The notes below the pieces were generated by a model, which ran no database searches, was not told the origin of the DNA, and saw only the letters and a program-made list of their open reading frames with translations. Both the position numbers and the translations under genes were made by a program. Source: Melastoma dodecandrum (taxonomy: Eukaryota; Streptophyta; Magnoliopsida; Myrtales; Melastomataceae). From it: a stretch of DNA of 64,000 bases. The stretch spans positions 1,860,001-1,924,000 of the forward strand of contig JARUPY010000089.1 in assembly GCA_029817715.1 (NCBI GenBank). The letters are read 5' to 3'. This document shows positions 1-9,174 of this stretch, in pieces (positions within the stretch are counted from its first letter, which is position 1; each line of letters starts with the position of its first letter).

Positions 1-46
1 TCTCTATTATCCCAATCAATATCGCAGTGATTAAGAAGAGTCTTAT

Positions 47-139
47 GAATTCATCGTGCCAACTTACGTCAGGTGTGCCGTTCAAGAAATTCGCGTCACT
101 ACGGGAAGAATGGGCCGTTAAGAACTGCTATATCAACCC
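47..139 (+). pseudogene. PFP beta-subunit fragment (copy 1 of chimera)
   Basis: The plus frame reads the stretch PFKKFASLREEWAVKN followed by INPG. This matches the C-terminal part of pyrophosphate:fructose-6-phosphate 1-phosphotransferase beta subunit, a cytosolic glycolytic enzyme. Nothing else of the enzyme is present, and about 30 codons in it is joined to an unrelated receptor-kinase fragment on the other strand. The same junction recurs near 8519, so the chimera was duplicated along with the neighbouring LRR gene. Family assignment is from memory. Non-functional. Confidence 0.6.
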
Positions 140-258
140 TGGTACCGCATCATCGAGGCACTTGTTGGGCATATACTCGTATACCAACATCATCTCATGT
201 TGTTCCAAGCAGAATCCCAACAGACTAACGAGATTCCGATGCTGCAGACGAGCGATTG
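140..258 (-). pseudogene. Receptor-like kinase fragment (copy 1 of chimera)
   Basis: The minus frame reads [19 protein letters not shown] and then [14 protein letters not shown], which is the alphaC-to-hinge part (subdomains III-V) of a plant receptor-like kinase of the CRK/S-domain type. Only about 40 codons remain. There is no glycine loop, catalytic loop or DFG. It abuts the PFP-beta fragment. The identical arrangement near 8520-8640 shows a duplicated chimera. Confidence 0.6.
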
Positions 259-594
259 TTTGCGATGGACTAAACAATAAATCTCTTTTACTTCCCGGGT
301 CCAATTAATTTTTACATGTAAAACCCCGGAAAACAAAATTATAATCCTAATATTTGGGGTTTGCTTTTCTTACGGCCTTTATTTAAAATAAATAAAAATT
401 ATCAAAATCTTCTACTTTGGTGGAATAATATTATCATCGTGGTTTTTTATTTTCATTACCTCATAATTTTGTAAATTTACACCACTTTATGCACTCTCGA
501 TATTTAGAAGCAAACGGTTCGAAATAAGGAATGGCTTTCCCAAAAATATTACAACAAAACAAAAAAGGGAAACTTGTTATACAATTCTTCTACG

Positions 595-2394
595 TTACCC
601 ACCTCCTCCTTCCCCGAAATCATCTTCCAATTGAATTTTGCTGCTCTCTCCTTCGTACTCACTATAACGGCCATCAAATGGCCGCAACTTGTCACAGCGA
701 GAAATGCAGAGGCGACACTCCTCGATCAAACGGGGCACGCGGAGCAACGAGGAGCAACCCGAGAGAGTAATGCTCTTCAATCTTTTCAAGCTCAACAAAT
801 CCTGAATTCCGCAAATGGAAGGGCACCGATGAAAGCCCAAGTTCTCCAACAACTCCAATTGTTCAAGTCCTGGGATCTCCACCAACGCTGTACACACTTT
901 GAACTCAAGCAACCTCAGCCCCCTCCTCAATCTCCCTATGTTTGACACCCGGAGGAGACTACGGGATCCCTTAATATACAATGTCATAAGACTCTGTAAC
1001 GAATCGAGCCCACCAAACTCCATGTCTGTCAATATCAAATCTTCGATCTCCAACTCCGTCAAGAGCGTCAAGTTGGAGTAATGTTCCCAGGGTATGGCTG
1101 TTTGTATGTCCCGGAGCCTCAGCTTACGTAGAGAGAAAGGAAGCTCCAGAACAGACTCCAAGTCCGAAGATAACAAATCGAGAATCTCAAGCTTGGAAAG
1201 GGAGCCCAACTCGGAAGCTCGGGTAAATGTAATCATTCTGCTTGGGCAGAAGAACAAGTTCTTCAGCTTGTCCAAACTCCCAAGCCCAGATAGCTCCAGA
1301 CTCTCTCCTTCATAGTCTTTTATAGGAAACCCTCTGTCACAGACACTTAACTCTGTTAAGTTCGTCAGGACATCAAGATTTGGGATTGCTCGTAGCGACT
1401 TCGTCGAAAATGTCAAATCTATTAGGCTAGTGGGAAGTCTTGGAAGCTCCTGAAGCATTTCGCAACCAACCAATCGGAGGGACTTGAGGCTCGTGAGTTG
1501 ACTAACAGTTGCTGGTAGGAAGCGAATCTTGCTCCTCGAAAGGTCCAATTCTTCTAAAGCCCGTAGTCTCCCGATTTCTTCAGGAATTCTTTTGTCCAGA
1601 GGACAACAGGAAGCATCCAATTCCGTTAGGCTGGTTGGAAGCCCTCGAATCTCCTGAAGCATCTCACAACAGCTCAAATTGAGGGACAGAAGGCTCGACA
1701 GTCGGCTGACCGTTGCTGGCAGGAAGCGAATCTTGCTCCTCGAAAGGTCCAATTTTTTTAAAGCCAACAGTCTCCCGATTTCTTCTGGAATTCCTTCGTC
1801 CAGAGGACAATACGAAGCATCCAACATTTTTAGGCTGGTTGGAAGTTCTCGAACCTCCTGAAGCATGTTGCAACCACACAATATGAGGTACCAGAGGCTC
1901 GTGAGTTGACTAAATGTTGCTGGCAGGAAGCGAATATTGCTACTTGAAAGGTCCAACTCTTCTAAAGCCGATAGTCTCCCGATTTCTTCTGGAATTCCTT
2001 CGTCGAGAGAACAACGCCTAGCATATAAGAACGTTAGGTTCTTCAGATCACATATCGAGGTGGGTAAACTTCTGATCTTGTTATTCCCTATGTCAAGTGT
2101 CCTCAAGGATTCCAACCTCCCAATTGATTCCGGTACTTCTTCAATCTTGGAACCAATCACAATTAGCTTCTGTAAAGCTCTTGCAGAACAGAGCTCTTTC
2201 GGTAAACTCAGAGAATGACAACAGGAGATCTTCATATAAGTAAGACTGTCCAACTTACCCACCGAATCGTGGATTTCTTTCAACTTGAAACAATCCTCAA
2301 AAACCATAATCTCCATCTTTAAACAACAAGAGAGGTCGGGTGACGTAGTCATGTCGCTTTCCCTGAACTCCAGCACCCTTAAGTGAGGCATCAT
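595..2394 (-). pseudogene. LRR exon of a 5'-truncated TIR-NBS-LRR gene (TNL-0)
   Basis: One open exon of about 599 codons encodes leucine-rich repeats. The likely 3' splice site is TTACAG just before ATGATGCC, so the upstream ATG at 2463 is probably intronic. The repeats include three tandem 68-residue modules beginning with LDEGIPEEIGRL or a variant, each spanning about three LRRs. The exon is about 85-90% similar by eye to the LRR exon of TNL-1. Homology to TNL-1 stops near 2499, and no TIR, NB-ARC or first LRR exon follows upstream, so the gene has lost its 5' half. Such LRRs normally set effector recognition in cytosolic or nuclear NLR receptors. The open frame may reflect recent truncation or use as a sequence donor for TNL-1. 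Confidence 0.8.
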
Positions 2395-2499
2395 CTGTAA
2401 ATGCATGCACCACAAATTATAATAAGAAGAAGAGCGCTTTACACATTTACCTGCCAAACACATGACATATAGGAGGAGAGGATTTCATACCAGCTTTTC

Positions 2500-5400
2500 A
2501 AGGGGGAGGTAATGGGAAAGGGAGAGGGTGTATTTGCTGTTGGTTTTTAATCTCCCACGAGTTATGGGGTGATGGGGGATGGGGATTTAAGATTGGGGGG
2601 TGGGGGGAATTAATGATTTTTCAAATATATATTGACAGGTTACCATGTGGGTGGAAGACGGAACTTTTTCTTAGAATTTGCCATGCAACATGCGCGCAGA
2701 AGCGACCCAACTCAACTAATATCTCATTAGCAAATGAATAACGACTGGACTGGCCTTGGTCATATTCATTATTCATTCTCACGCAAGAAAAAGGGAGCTC
2801 TACACAGGAGTAACCGCTTGTAGATATTGATTTTATTCATTTGCACGTCTTATTTCTCGATTCGGCTCCTGGCTACGCCTTCTATTCTAACCCCCATCTT
2901 AATATTATTTTCATTTATCAGTTTATTAAGATGAATCCTCAGGCAGAGCAAGAGTATCCCATCGTGGGTTTGCGTTTTTGGATGATTGGCTTACAGGTGG
3001 AGGACAGGGACAATCGAATAAAACGTTCTGGATTTTTGTGATCAACAGGGGCTGAAATTTCAAACCCCCACCCACCCCAAGAGGGGGAATAAATGATGTA
3101 TCCATAACCATGGGAGCCATTCAAAGATACGATACAATTTCAATATAAAGAAGAAGTTTAGCTGGTATTGAAAGATGTATTACTCCAAAATTTCTGTAAT
3201 TTCTTTTGTAATAATTCTATTATGCTTTCGTTGCAAGAAAACACCCAGCTCGATACCCATTTTCCTATCAAATATCAATATTTTTGTTATAATAGTTACT
3301 ACCTTCTTTTTTTTTTTTTTTTGCCCTCCAATGCACTTGGAACAAATAATATTTTTTCACTGTATTTTAATTTTACATATTCCCCAACCTGGAAACAACC
3401 CAGAGGAAGCACAAAGGGTGAAGGGAAAGTAGTACCCCAAAAATCGTAAGCTGCAATCCATGGAAGAATGTAATACTGGGGCGCATGTACAGTTGGGTTT
3501 GAGATTATTTCCGGAGAAAAAACAAGAGTTTTTCTGGAGAACACTTGACCTTCCCCCATATTCGAACTTTTTGAATACGTACAACGGCGAACCAGTCAGT
3601 AATAGCTTTGTTACTCAGCGTTAGTACGTATATAATATTTTACGAAATAAAGTTATTAATTTCCTCAAATTTATTGACTAATGTCCTCGTATCATGGATT
3701 TTATCCGAGAAAAATTGGAGAAATCGATGTTTGAAATATTGAATTTCCTCGAGGTTGAAATTAATATTTCAAATACCGATTTCTCCAATTTTCTTAGGTA
3801 AAATCGATGTTTGAAACGCCGATTTCCTAAAAAAATAAAATCGATATTTCAAACACTGATTTTAAAGGCATTAGTAAGAGAATTTTAGAACTTCTAACCC
3901 TACTCCTCGACCAAAATTATACAGGAAAAAAACTCCAAAGGGCAGGTACTCCAAAAAGACATCACCAGTGGGGCTAGGGGATTCTTTTCTTAGGTTGTAA
4001 CAACACGATTGTGTTTATTTATGTTGATTTTGAAAAAAAAAAATCAAGAATTTTTCCAAGATAGTAAAAATATAGAGCTTGATTGGGTTAGAAATAATTA
4101 AAATATAGAGATGTCGGACTAGCCAATCTTCATCGTTAGTCAAATCAGGATAAGATGAGCCTAACCAACCAACCGCCATCACATGGCAAGTGATTCTCCC
4201 ATGTCCAAATCGGTACAAATATAATATATTCAAATACGCCTGCCCTTACGGTGATAGTTGAATATTTGAAAAAAAGTATATCACTCGTGTTTAATAATAA
4301 GATTTTTAATCTTTACTCGGAAAACGAAGGCGACATTCGATATTAGTGGAGGCTTGTATATTAAGCCTAAGTTTATTAATGGGCTCATTCGCATGTAAGT
4401 GAGTTATGAATGGATAGAGTTCGCGCTTAACTAGATGCGTTTTTTCCACTTAAACGAGTGGAGGCAATTTATGTTTGGTTTAGGATCACATTGAAAGCTT
4501 TAGCATGAATTTGGCAAGCAATTTATGTTTGGTTTATCAAGCCCATGTGGGCCAACCCATGAAATTTAGAAAAATATACAGGTGGGATTGTAATCCTAGA
4601 AAACTCGCACCACAAGTTGAAAAGAAAAAAAAGTCAGAGAGCGGAAAGAAAGAAGAAAGAAAAGAAGAAGAAGACGGGGTCGATTGGAGTTGTATTCGTG
4701 TCAGTTTTCGACCAAACTTCACGGTATTGATCCTCACGACGAGCTCTTCATGTTGATGGTTGAGTCATCGTGAGATGTCGTAATTTCTTCTCTGGGTTTA
4801 GTGATGCTCTCGAAGAAGTACGCTCTTTTTCTTGGCTGGGGATTTGCTTCTTTTTCTTTGCATTAAAACAGATGATATTCTTCCTCTTGTGGTCTGTGAA
4901 GGATCAGAGAGACGACGAGAAAAATCCTTTCTCCATTGATTCCATCATCCACAGCTTCACTACAATCCAAGCACCGAAAACCAGAAAAACAAACTCCGCG
5001 CAATTCTGTTCTGTGTACAGCAGCACATATAACAAACTAACAGTAGCTGCTATTACTGAAACACCCTTCGTACTAAATGATTGTTAATGTACGTGGCCCT
5101 CTCTGGCCCATCTATCCCGTGGCCCTTTTTTACTGTAATTCTTAACTCCATTTTACAAAGGCCCTTCCATCTCTTTTCTTCTCCTTTGTCTAACTCCAGT
5201 GCTTTCATTATAGCTTCTAACTGTAACAGCCAAGCTTCATGGTTGTCCACAGTCTGTGCTTGTTTGACTGATTCGGAATCGGATCAAATTGGGCGAATCC
5301 ATTTCATTCCACTCTTTGTTTCTTAAACCAAACACGCCCATGAGTTATTATCTACTAACAATCATCGATCCCCTAAACTAAATCCATGATCAAACTAAGC

Positions 5401-6560
5401 TCGTTCCAACGAGACAAAGGATACTCTGGATTAGTCAAACGAGCACAAACCACAAGAGGAAGAATAACTTCTCTTTTAATGCTCGTCATGTTGATGGTTG
5501 ATGTGATGGTGAATCGCTGTGAATAGGAATATGAGGAGTACTTTGATGCTCTTGATGGCGGATGCTTTGTCTCAGATCGGGGTTCTGATTCTTTTGTGAT
5601 ATGGTTATTGTTGGTGATGCGAGGATTCACAAGTACAGCTGAATCTTCCCCTCTTACACAGGAAAAACAAACCCTTAACACAGAGCAAATTCCCAACGCA
5701 TAAGTGTGAACTTCCCACGTCAGAGATATACCAAAAATGGCAGTCCTTCCACAAACCGGAAGATGCTAGCCGGAAACCCTCCGCTAACAAACTTCACCCA
5801 CAACCTCCGCACACGCACCCCAACTCACCCCCTAGACGGTGATACATCTAGTGATACCTCTAGCCGAGCTATAGAAGAAATACTTGTAGAAATCCCGACT
5901 CGAGTAAGTGAAGTTTTGGAGTGGTTTTACCTCTCACATTGAGAGGGCTTACAAGTGTATTGTTGTGTCCTTCGGCTTTCCCACTTAAAATTGGAACAGG
6001 ACGAGGTGAAGTCAAATAAGTGACGGAAGGAAGGCCCCCGATCAGTAAACCGGTTCAGCCGACTCAAATTTGAGCGACAAATTTTGGGCGACAGCCTATC
6101 GAGCGAAAGGATTTAGCTGAAGTCACCGCCCGTCAATTTATTACCAAAACATTCGAAATGATAGTGGTCCCAACTGTCGTCGTCGGCGTTCTTACCCTTT
6201 TCCATTTAGCAACGATTAACATGAAACATTCCGATTAACACGAGTGTTAAAAATCGTACTAACTTAACTCTTGTCCCGAACTTGATTGGATAAGACGGGA
6301 TATGTTTTTAACTACATTTTATTGAAGCCAAATAGATGAAACCGACGCCAACAGTCCACATCCAACGACCAATCTTATATTTGAGAATCACACGAGATAT
6401 GCGATTTATTTAATGATTGTGTTTCTCAACCATAGGAGGGGTCTCGCATGTTCATCTTATCAACACGAACAACGACAACAGTCCAGAGATATATACTTTG
6501 CTGCAACGATCACAACTAGGTCGTCTAATTAAGATGTTATCGAAGTCGTCAGACAAAGTC
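2500..6560. other. Intergenic AT-rich stretch, no convincing gene
   Basis: Open frames here are short, low in complexity and unlike known families. I see a foldback element at 3712-3864, an A/G-rich tract near 4620-4670, a T-rich tract near 3306 and little else. The lost 5' half of TNL-0 would be expected to begin here, but I find no TIR or P-loop motif. Confidence 0.6.
3712..3864. repeat. Foldback element of short palindromic units
   Basis: A left arm starting AAAATTGGAGAAATCG and containing GTTTGAAATATT is matched by a near-perfect inverted copy about 36 bp long across a short CTCGAGG loop, ending near 3792. Two further units of 25-28 bp follow (3801-3825 and 3837-3864), each with AAATCG or TGATTT-type arms around a GTTTGAAA-like core. 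It looks like a small MITE or palindromic satellite remnant. Family unknown. Confidence 0.6.
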
Positions 6561-6703
6561 CTGACACTTCATATGGGTTAATTTTTTTCTTGTTCGACCC
6601 AACAAAGGCCGACCTTTTAAACTTGTTGGTGCCCATAAAAAGAAATGCCTCGAAGGAACTAACAGCCACCACCCATCACTCGAATAGACTTCCATCGGAA
6701 GAA

Positions 6704-7087
6704 ATGGTTCCTGTCGTGACAGCGATTTCCTTGTGTCTTCTCCTTGGTTGCCATGTTGGAGTCGTTGCAGACGAGTACGGCACCAGTTGCGGGGCGAAGG
6801 ATCCTCCGGATGCGCAAGACTACCGCCTCTGTGTACAGAATGTTTTGACAACGGTAGTTTACAATACTGCCGACAATGGTTTCAGTTACTCCTTCCGGAA
6901 ATCTTTCGGCGCCCACCTCGAGGGTGGATGCTATGCCCACGGGGCGTGCAGCGGGCGCCTCCATCCAGACCAATGTACTAGTTGTCTCAGAATCGCGATG
7001 GGTAGCTCAAACAGCGTCGGGGCACAGACAAAGCATTACGATTGTCGGATCCGGTTCGAGAATCACCCTTTCGATCCCAACTATTAG
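6704..7087 (+). CDS. Secreted Gnk2/DUF26 antifungal-type protein
   Basis: This 127-residue protein is probably a ginkbilobin-2-like secreted protein. Residues 1-22 form a signal peptide with a hydrophobic core (VVTAISLCLLLGC) ending near VVADEYG. The mature part, about 105 residues, carries one Gnk2-homologous domain with the hallmark C-x8-C-x2-C around residues 85-98 (CSGRLHPDQCTSC), an early Cys and a late Cys in YDCRIRFE. That gives the usual six-Cys pattern. Single-domain members bind mannose and inhibit fungi; double-domain members form receptor-kinase ectodomains. The ATG at 6704 is chosen because it starts directly at the signal peptide; an in-frame ATG at 6590 would add 38 unlikely residues. 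The gene lies inside the NLR cluster and has no attached kinase. A broken relative lies at 12888-13335. Confidence 0.75.
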   Translation: MVPVVTAISLCLLLGCHVGVVADEYGTSCGAKDPPDAQDYRLCVQNVLTTVVYNTADNGFSYSFRKSFGAHLEGGCYAHGACSGRLHPDQCTSCLRIAMGSSNSVGAQTKHYDCRIRFENHPFDPNY

Positions 7088-7754
7088 TTTGAGTAAGGGC
7101 TTAGCGGGGGCTGAGATTGCTCCTATCCGTCCTGCTGAAATGTACGTGAATCCCATGGAATAAAGTCTCTGTGAGTTTGAAGTTTCAAACCCAAGTTCGC
7201 CAATGCTGAGTACAATTTTGATGCACAGATAAAAGCTTCAATGCCGCCGGACCCACAGCGACTCTTCCCCCTTCGATCTCATCTATTAGTTTGAGTTGCG
7301 CTCGTGCCCGAAGAGACTGCTCCCACCCCTTCCCACTTTACTTTTATATGTTTATGACGGCGAGGCGTCGTAACCTTCGAAATCGTCCACCCTACCAAGT
7401 ATATGTTTTCGGTCAACCGATCAACTAACACCTTTTGGGAAGCAACAACAATAATATTTTGAGTGGATCCCGGGAGAGATGGGATGAAACCTCTCTTGAG
7501 GTATCGAAGTCACAGGCATGGATACTGTTTACATGTAGAAATTATTTGGTTGGATTAGTCATGTGTCTCGGGTCAACAACGACCGCGTCTCAAACAACGA
7601 ACGTCCTGGCTTGAAGGTCAATCACGTTCATCGTTGCGCATTGGTTCGCCATCGCAATACTCGGAGCAATCATCGTTGAGACAGAAGGGATCTCGGATAT
7701 CGTAAAGCCTTTTGTTTTCCCCTGCCTCGGGGACCTCCTGTTGTACACTTCAAT

Positions 7755-8119
7755 TTGGACTCCTGTAGTGCCTCCATTCCCAGGGCTGTAAGACCTGGTG
7801 TCAATTTTTTAAGGGAGTTCCTAAACTACTTGCAAGATAAAGGATGCCTTGCTTGTGCCGTAATTCCAGAGGAATCCCCTGCAGCAGATGGGAGTTTCTT
7901 CAGATCTTCCGCATCAATCGACGATCCCGGCGTCCAACGCTTAATTAGCAAAGGACAACCAGCGACGTTGCCAGTCGCCTCTGCTCAAGATGTCATCCAA
8001 GCAGTCTTCTTTGTCAAACAGAAGGGAGCCCGTCCCAACACACGCTTCTATCAATCCCTTCCACCCCCCACAGAAGGCAACCAACTAGCAGGCCTAGCCC
8101 AACATTTCCCCAGTCCTTG
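7755..8119 (+). other. Unrecognised open stretch upstream of PFP-beta remnant
   Basis: An open frame of about 120 codons includes ACAVIPEESPAADGSFF and VIQAVFFVKQKGARPN. I do not recognise it. It runs into the PFP-beta remnant in a different frame, so it may be an unrelated degraded fragment. There is no signal peptide or membrane segment. Confidence that it codes is low. Confidence 0.2.
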
Positions 8120-8525
8120 GACCTTTTCGAGTTTTTACCTCCGGCAATCCAAGAACAATTGATGCTCGAAAGGGATCCCCATGGAAATATGCAAGTATGA
8201 AATTTTAGTTTCTTGATAGCATGCTTCATATAGCATATTTTACGTATGGTTTCTTGCTGTTGTTCGTTCCACCATTTTTCTAGGTGGCTAAGATAGAGAC
8301 AGAGAAAATGCTCATTCAAATGGTGGAGACGGAGCTTGAGAAGAGGAAACAGGAAGGAACTTAAAAAGGGAACTTCAATGGATAGTCCCACTTCTTTGGG
8401 TAGTTCCTGCTTGGACAGAGTGTTCTGAATTCATCGTGCCAACTTACGTCAGGTGTGCCGTTCAAGAAATTCGCGTCACTACGGGAAGAATGGGCCGTTA
8501 AGAACTGCTATATCAACCCTGGTAC
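8120..8525 (+). pseudogene. Degenerate PFP beta-subunit gene fragment
   Basis: The first piece (8120-8194) reads LFEFLPPAIQEQLMLERD and then PHGNMQ. It ends at a good donor (CAA|GTATGA). An acceptor (TTTTTCTAG) at 8283 leads to KIETEKMLIQMVETELEKRK. Both match PFP beta, the pyrophosphate-dependent phosphofructokinase of the plant cytosol. The second exon then shows in-frame stops where the family has Tyr, Gln and Tyr (around 8362-8402). It skips the central part of the enzyme and resumes in frame at PFKKFASLREEWAVKN. The retained intron shows that it is not a processed retrocopy. Clearly dead. Confidence 0.7.
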
Positions 8526-8639
8526 CGCATCATCGAGGCACTTGTTGGGCATATACTCGTATACCAACATCATCTCATGTTGTTCCAAGCAGAATCCCAA
8601 CAGACTAACGAGATTCCGATGCTGCAGACGAGCCATTGT
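8520..8639 (-). pseudogene. Receptor-like kinase fragment (copy 2 of chimera)
   Basis: Same kinase subdomain III-V remnant as at 140-258 ([16 protein letters not shown], then [10 protein letters not shown]) in the same opposing orientation to the PFP-beta piece. The region 8427-9000 is collinear with 46-595, so the chimera and the adjacent TNL 3' end were copied as one block. Confidence 0.6.
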
Positions 8640-9174
8640 TTGTGATGGGCCAAACAATAAATCTTTTTTTTGACTTCCCGGGTCCAATTAATTTGTCCAT
8701 GTAAAACCCTGGAAAACAAAATTATAATCATATATTTGGAGTTTGCTTTTCTCACCGCCTTTATTTAAATAAATAAAAATTATCAAAAATCTTCTACATT
8801 GGTGGAAAAATATTATCATCGTGGTTTTTATTTTCATTGCCTCATAATTTTGTAAATTTACACCACTTTATGCACTTGATATTTAGAAGCAAAATGTTCG
8901 AAATAAAATAAATAAGGAATGGCTTTCCCAAAATATTAGAACCTAAAAAAGGAAAATTGTATGCAATTCTTCTCCGTTGCCCACCTCCTCATTCCCCGGA
9001 ATTATCTTCCAATTGAATTTTTGCTGCTCTCTCCTTCGTACTCACTATAACGGCCATTAAATGACCGCAACTTATCACAGTAAACAAGGCAGAGGTGACA
9101 CTCATCGATCAAACGGGGCACGTGGAGCAACGAGGAGCAACCCCAGAGAATAACGCTCTTCAATCTTTTCATGC

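Noticed and set aside
1664..2218. Evenly spaced ORFs antisense and sense to the LRR exon
   Set aside because: They recur every 204 bp because the LRR modules repeat; they are frame shadows of TNL-0. The same holds for plus-strand frames at 9416-10159 in TNL-1.
4505..4756. Lys/Glu-rich plus-strand ORF
   Set aside because: Coded by a purine-rich low-complexity run; no flanking gene structure.
7755..8162. 135-codon plus-strand ORF as a gene
   Set aside because: Its last part covers a PFP-beta exon in the wrong frame and the rest matches nothing I know. Kept only as an uncertain stretch.
8116..8194. Processed (retro) PFP-beta pseudogene
   Set aside because: An intron with proper GT and AG ends is still present between the two pieces.
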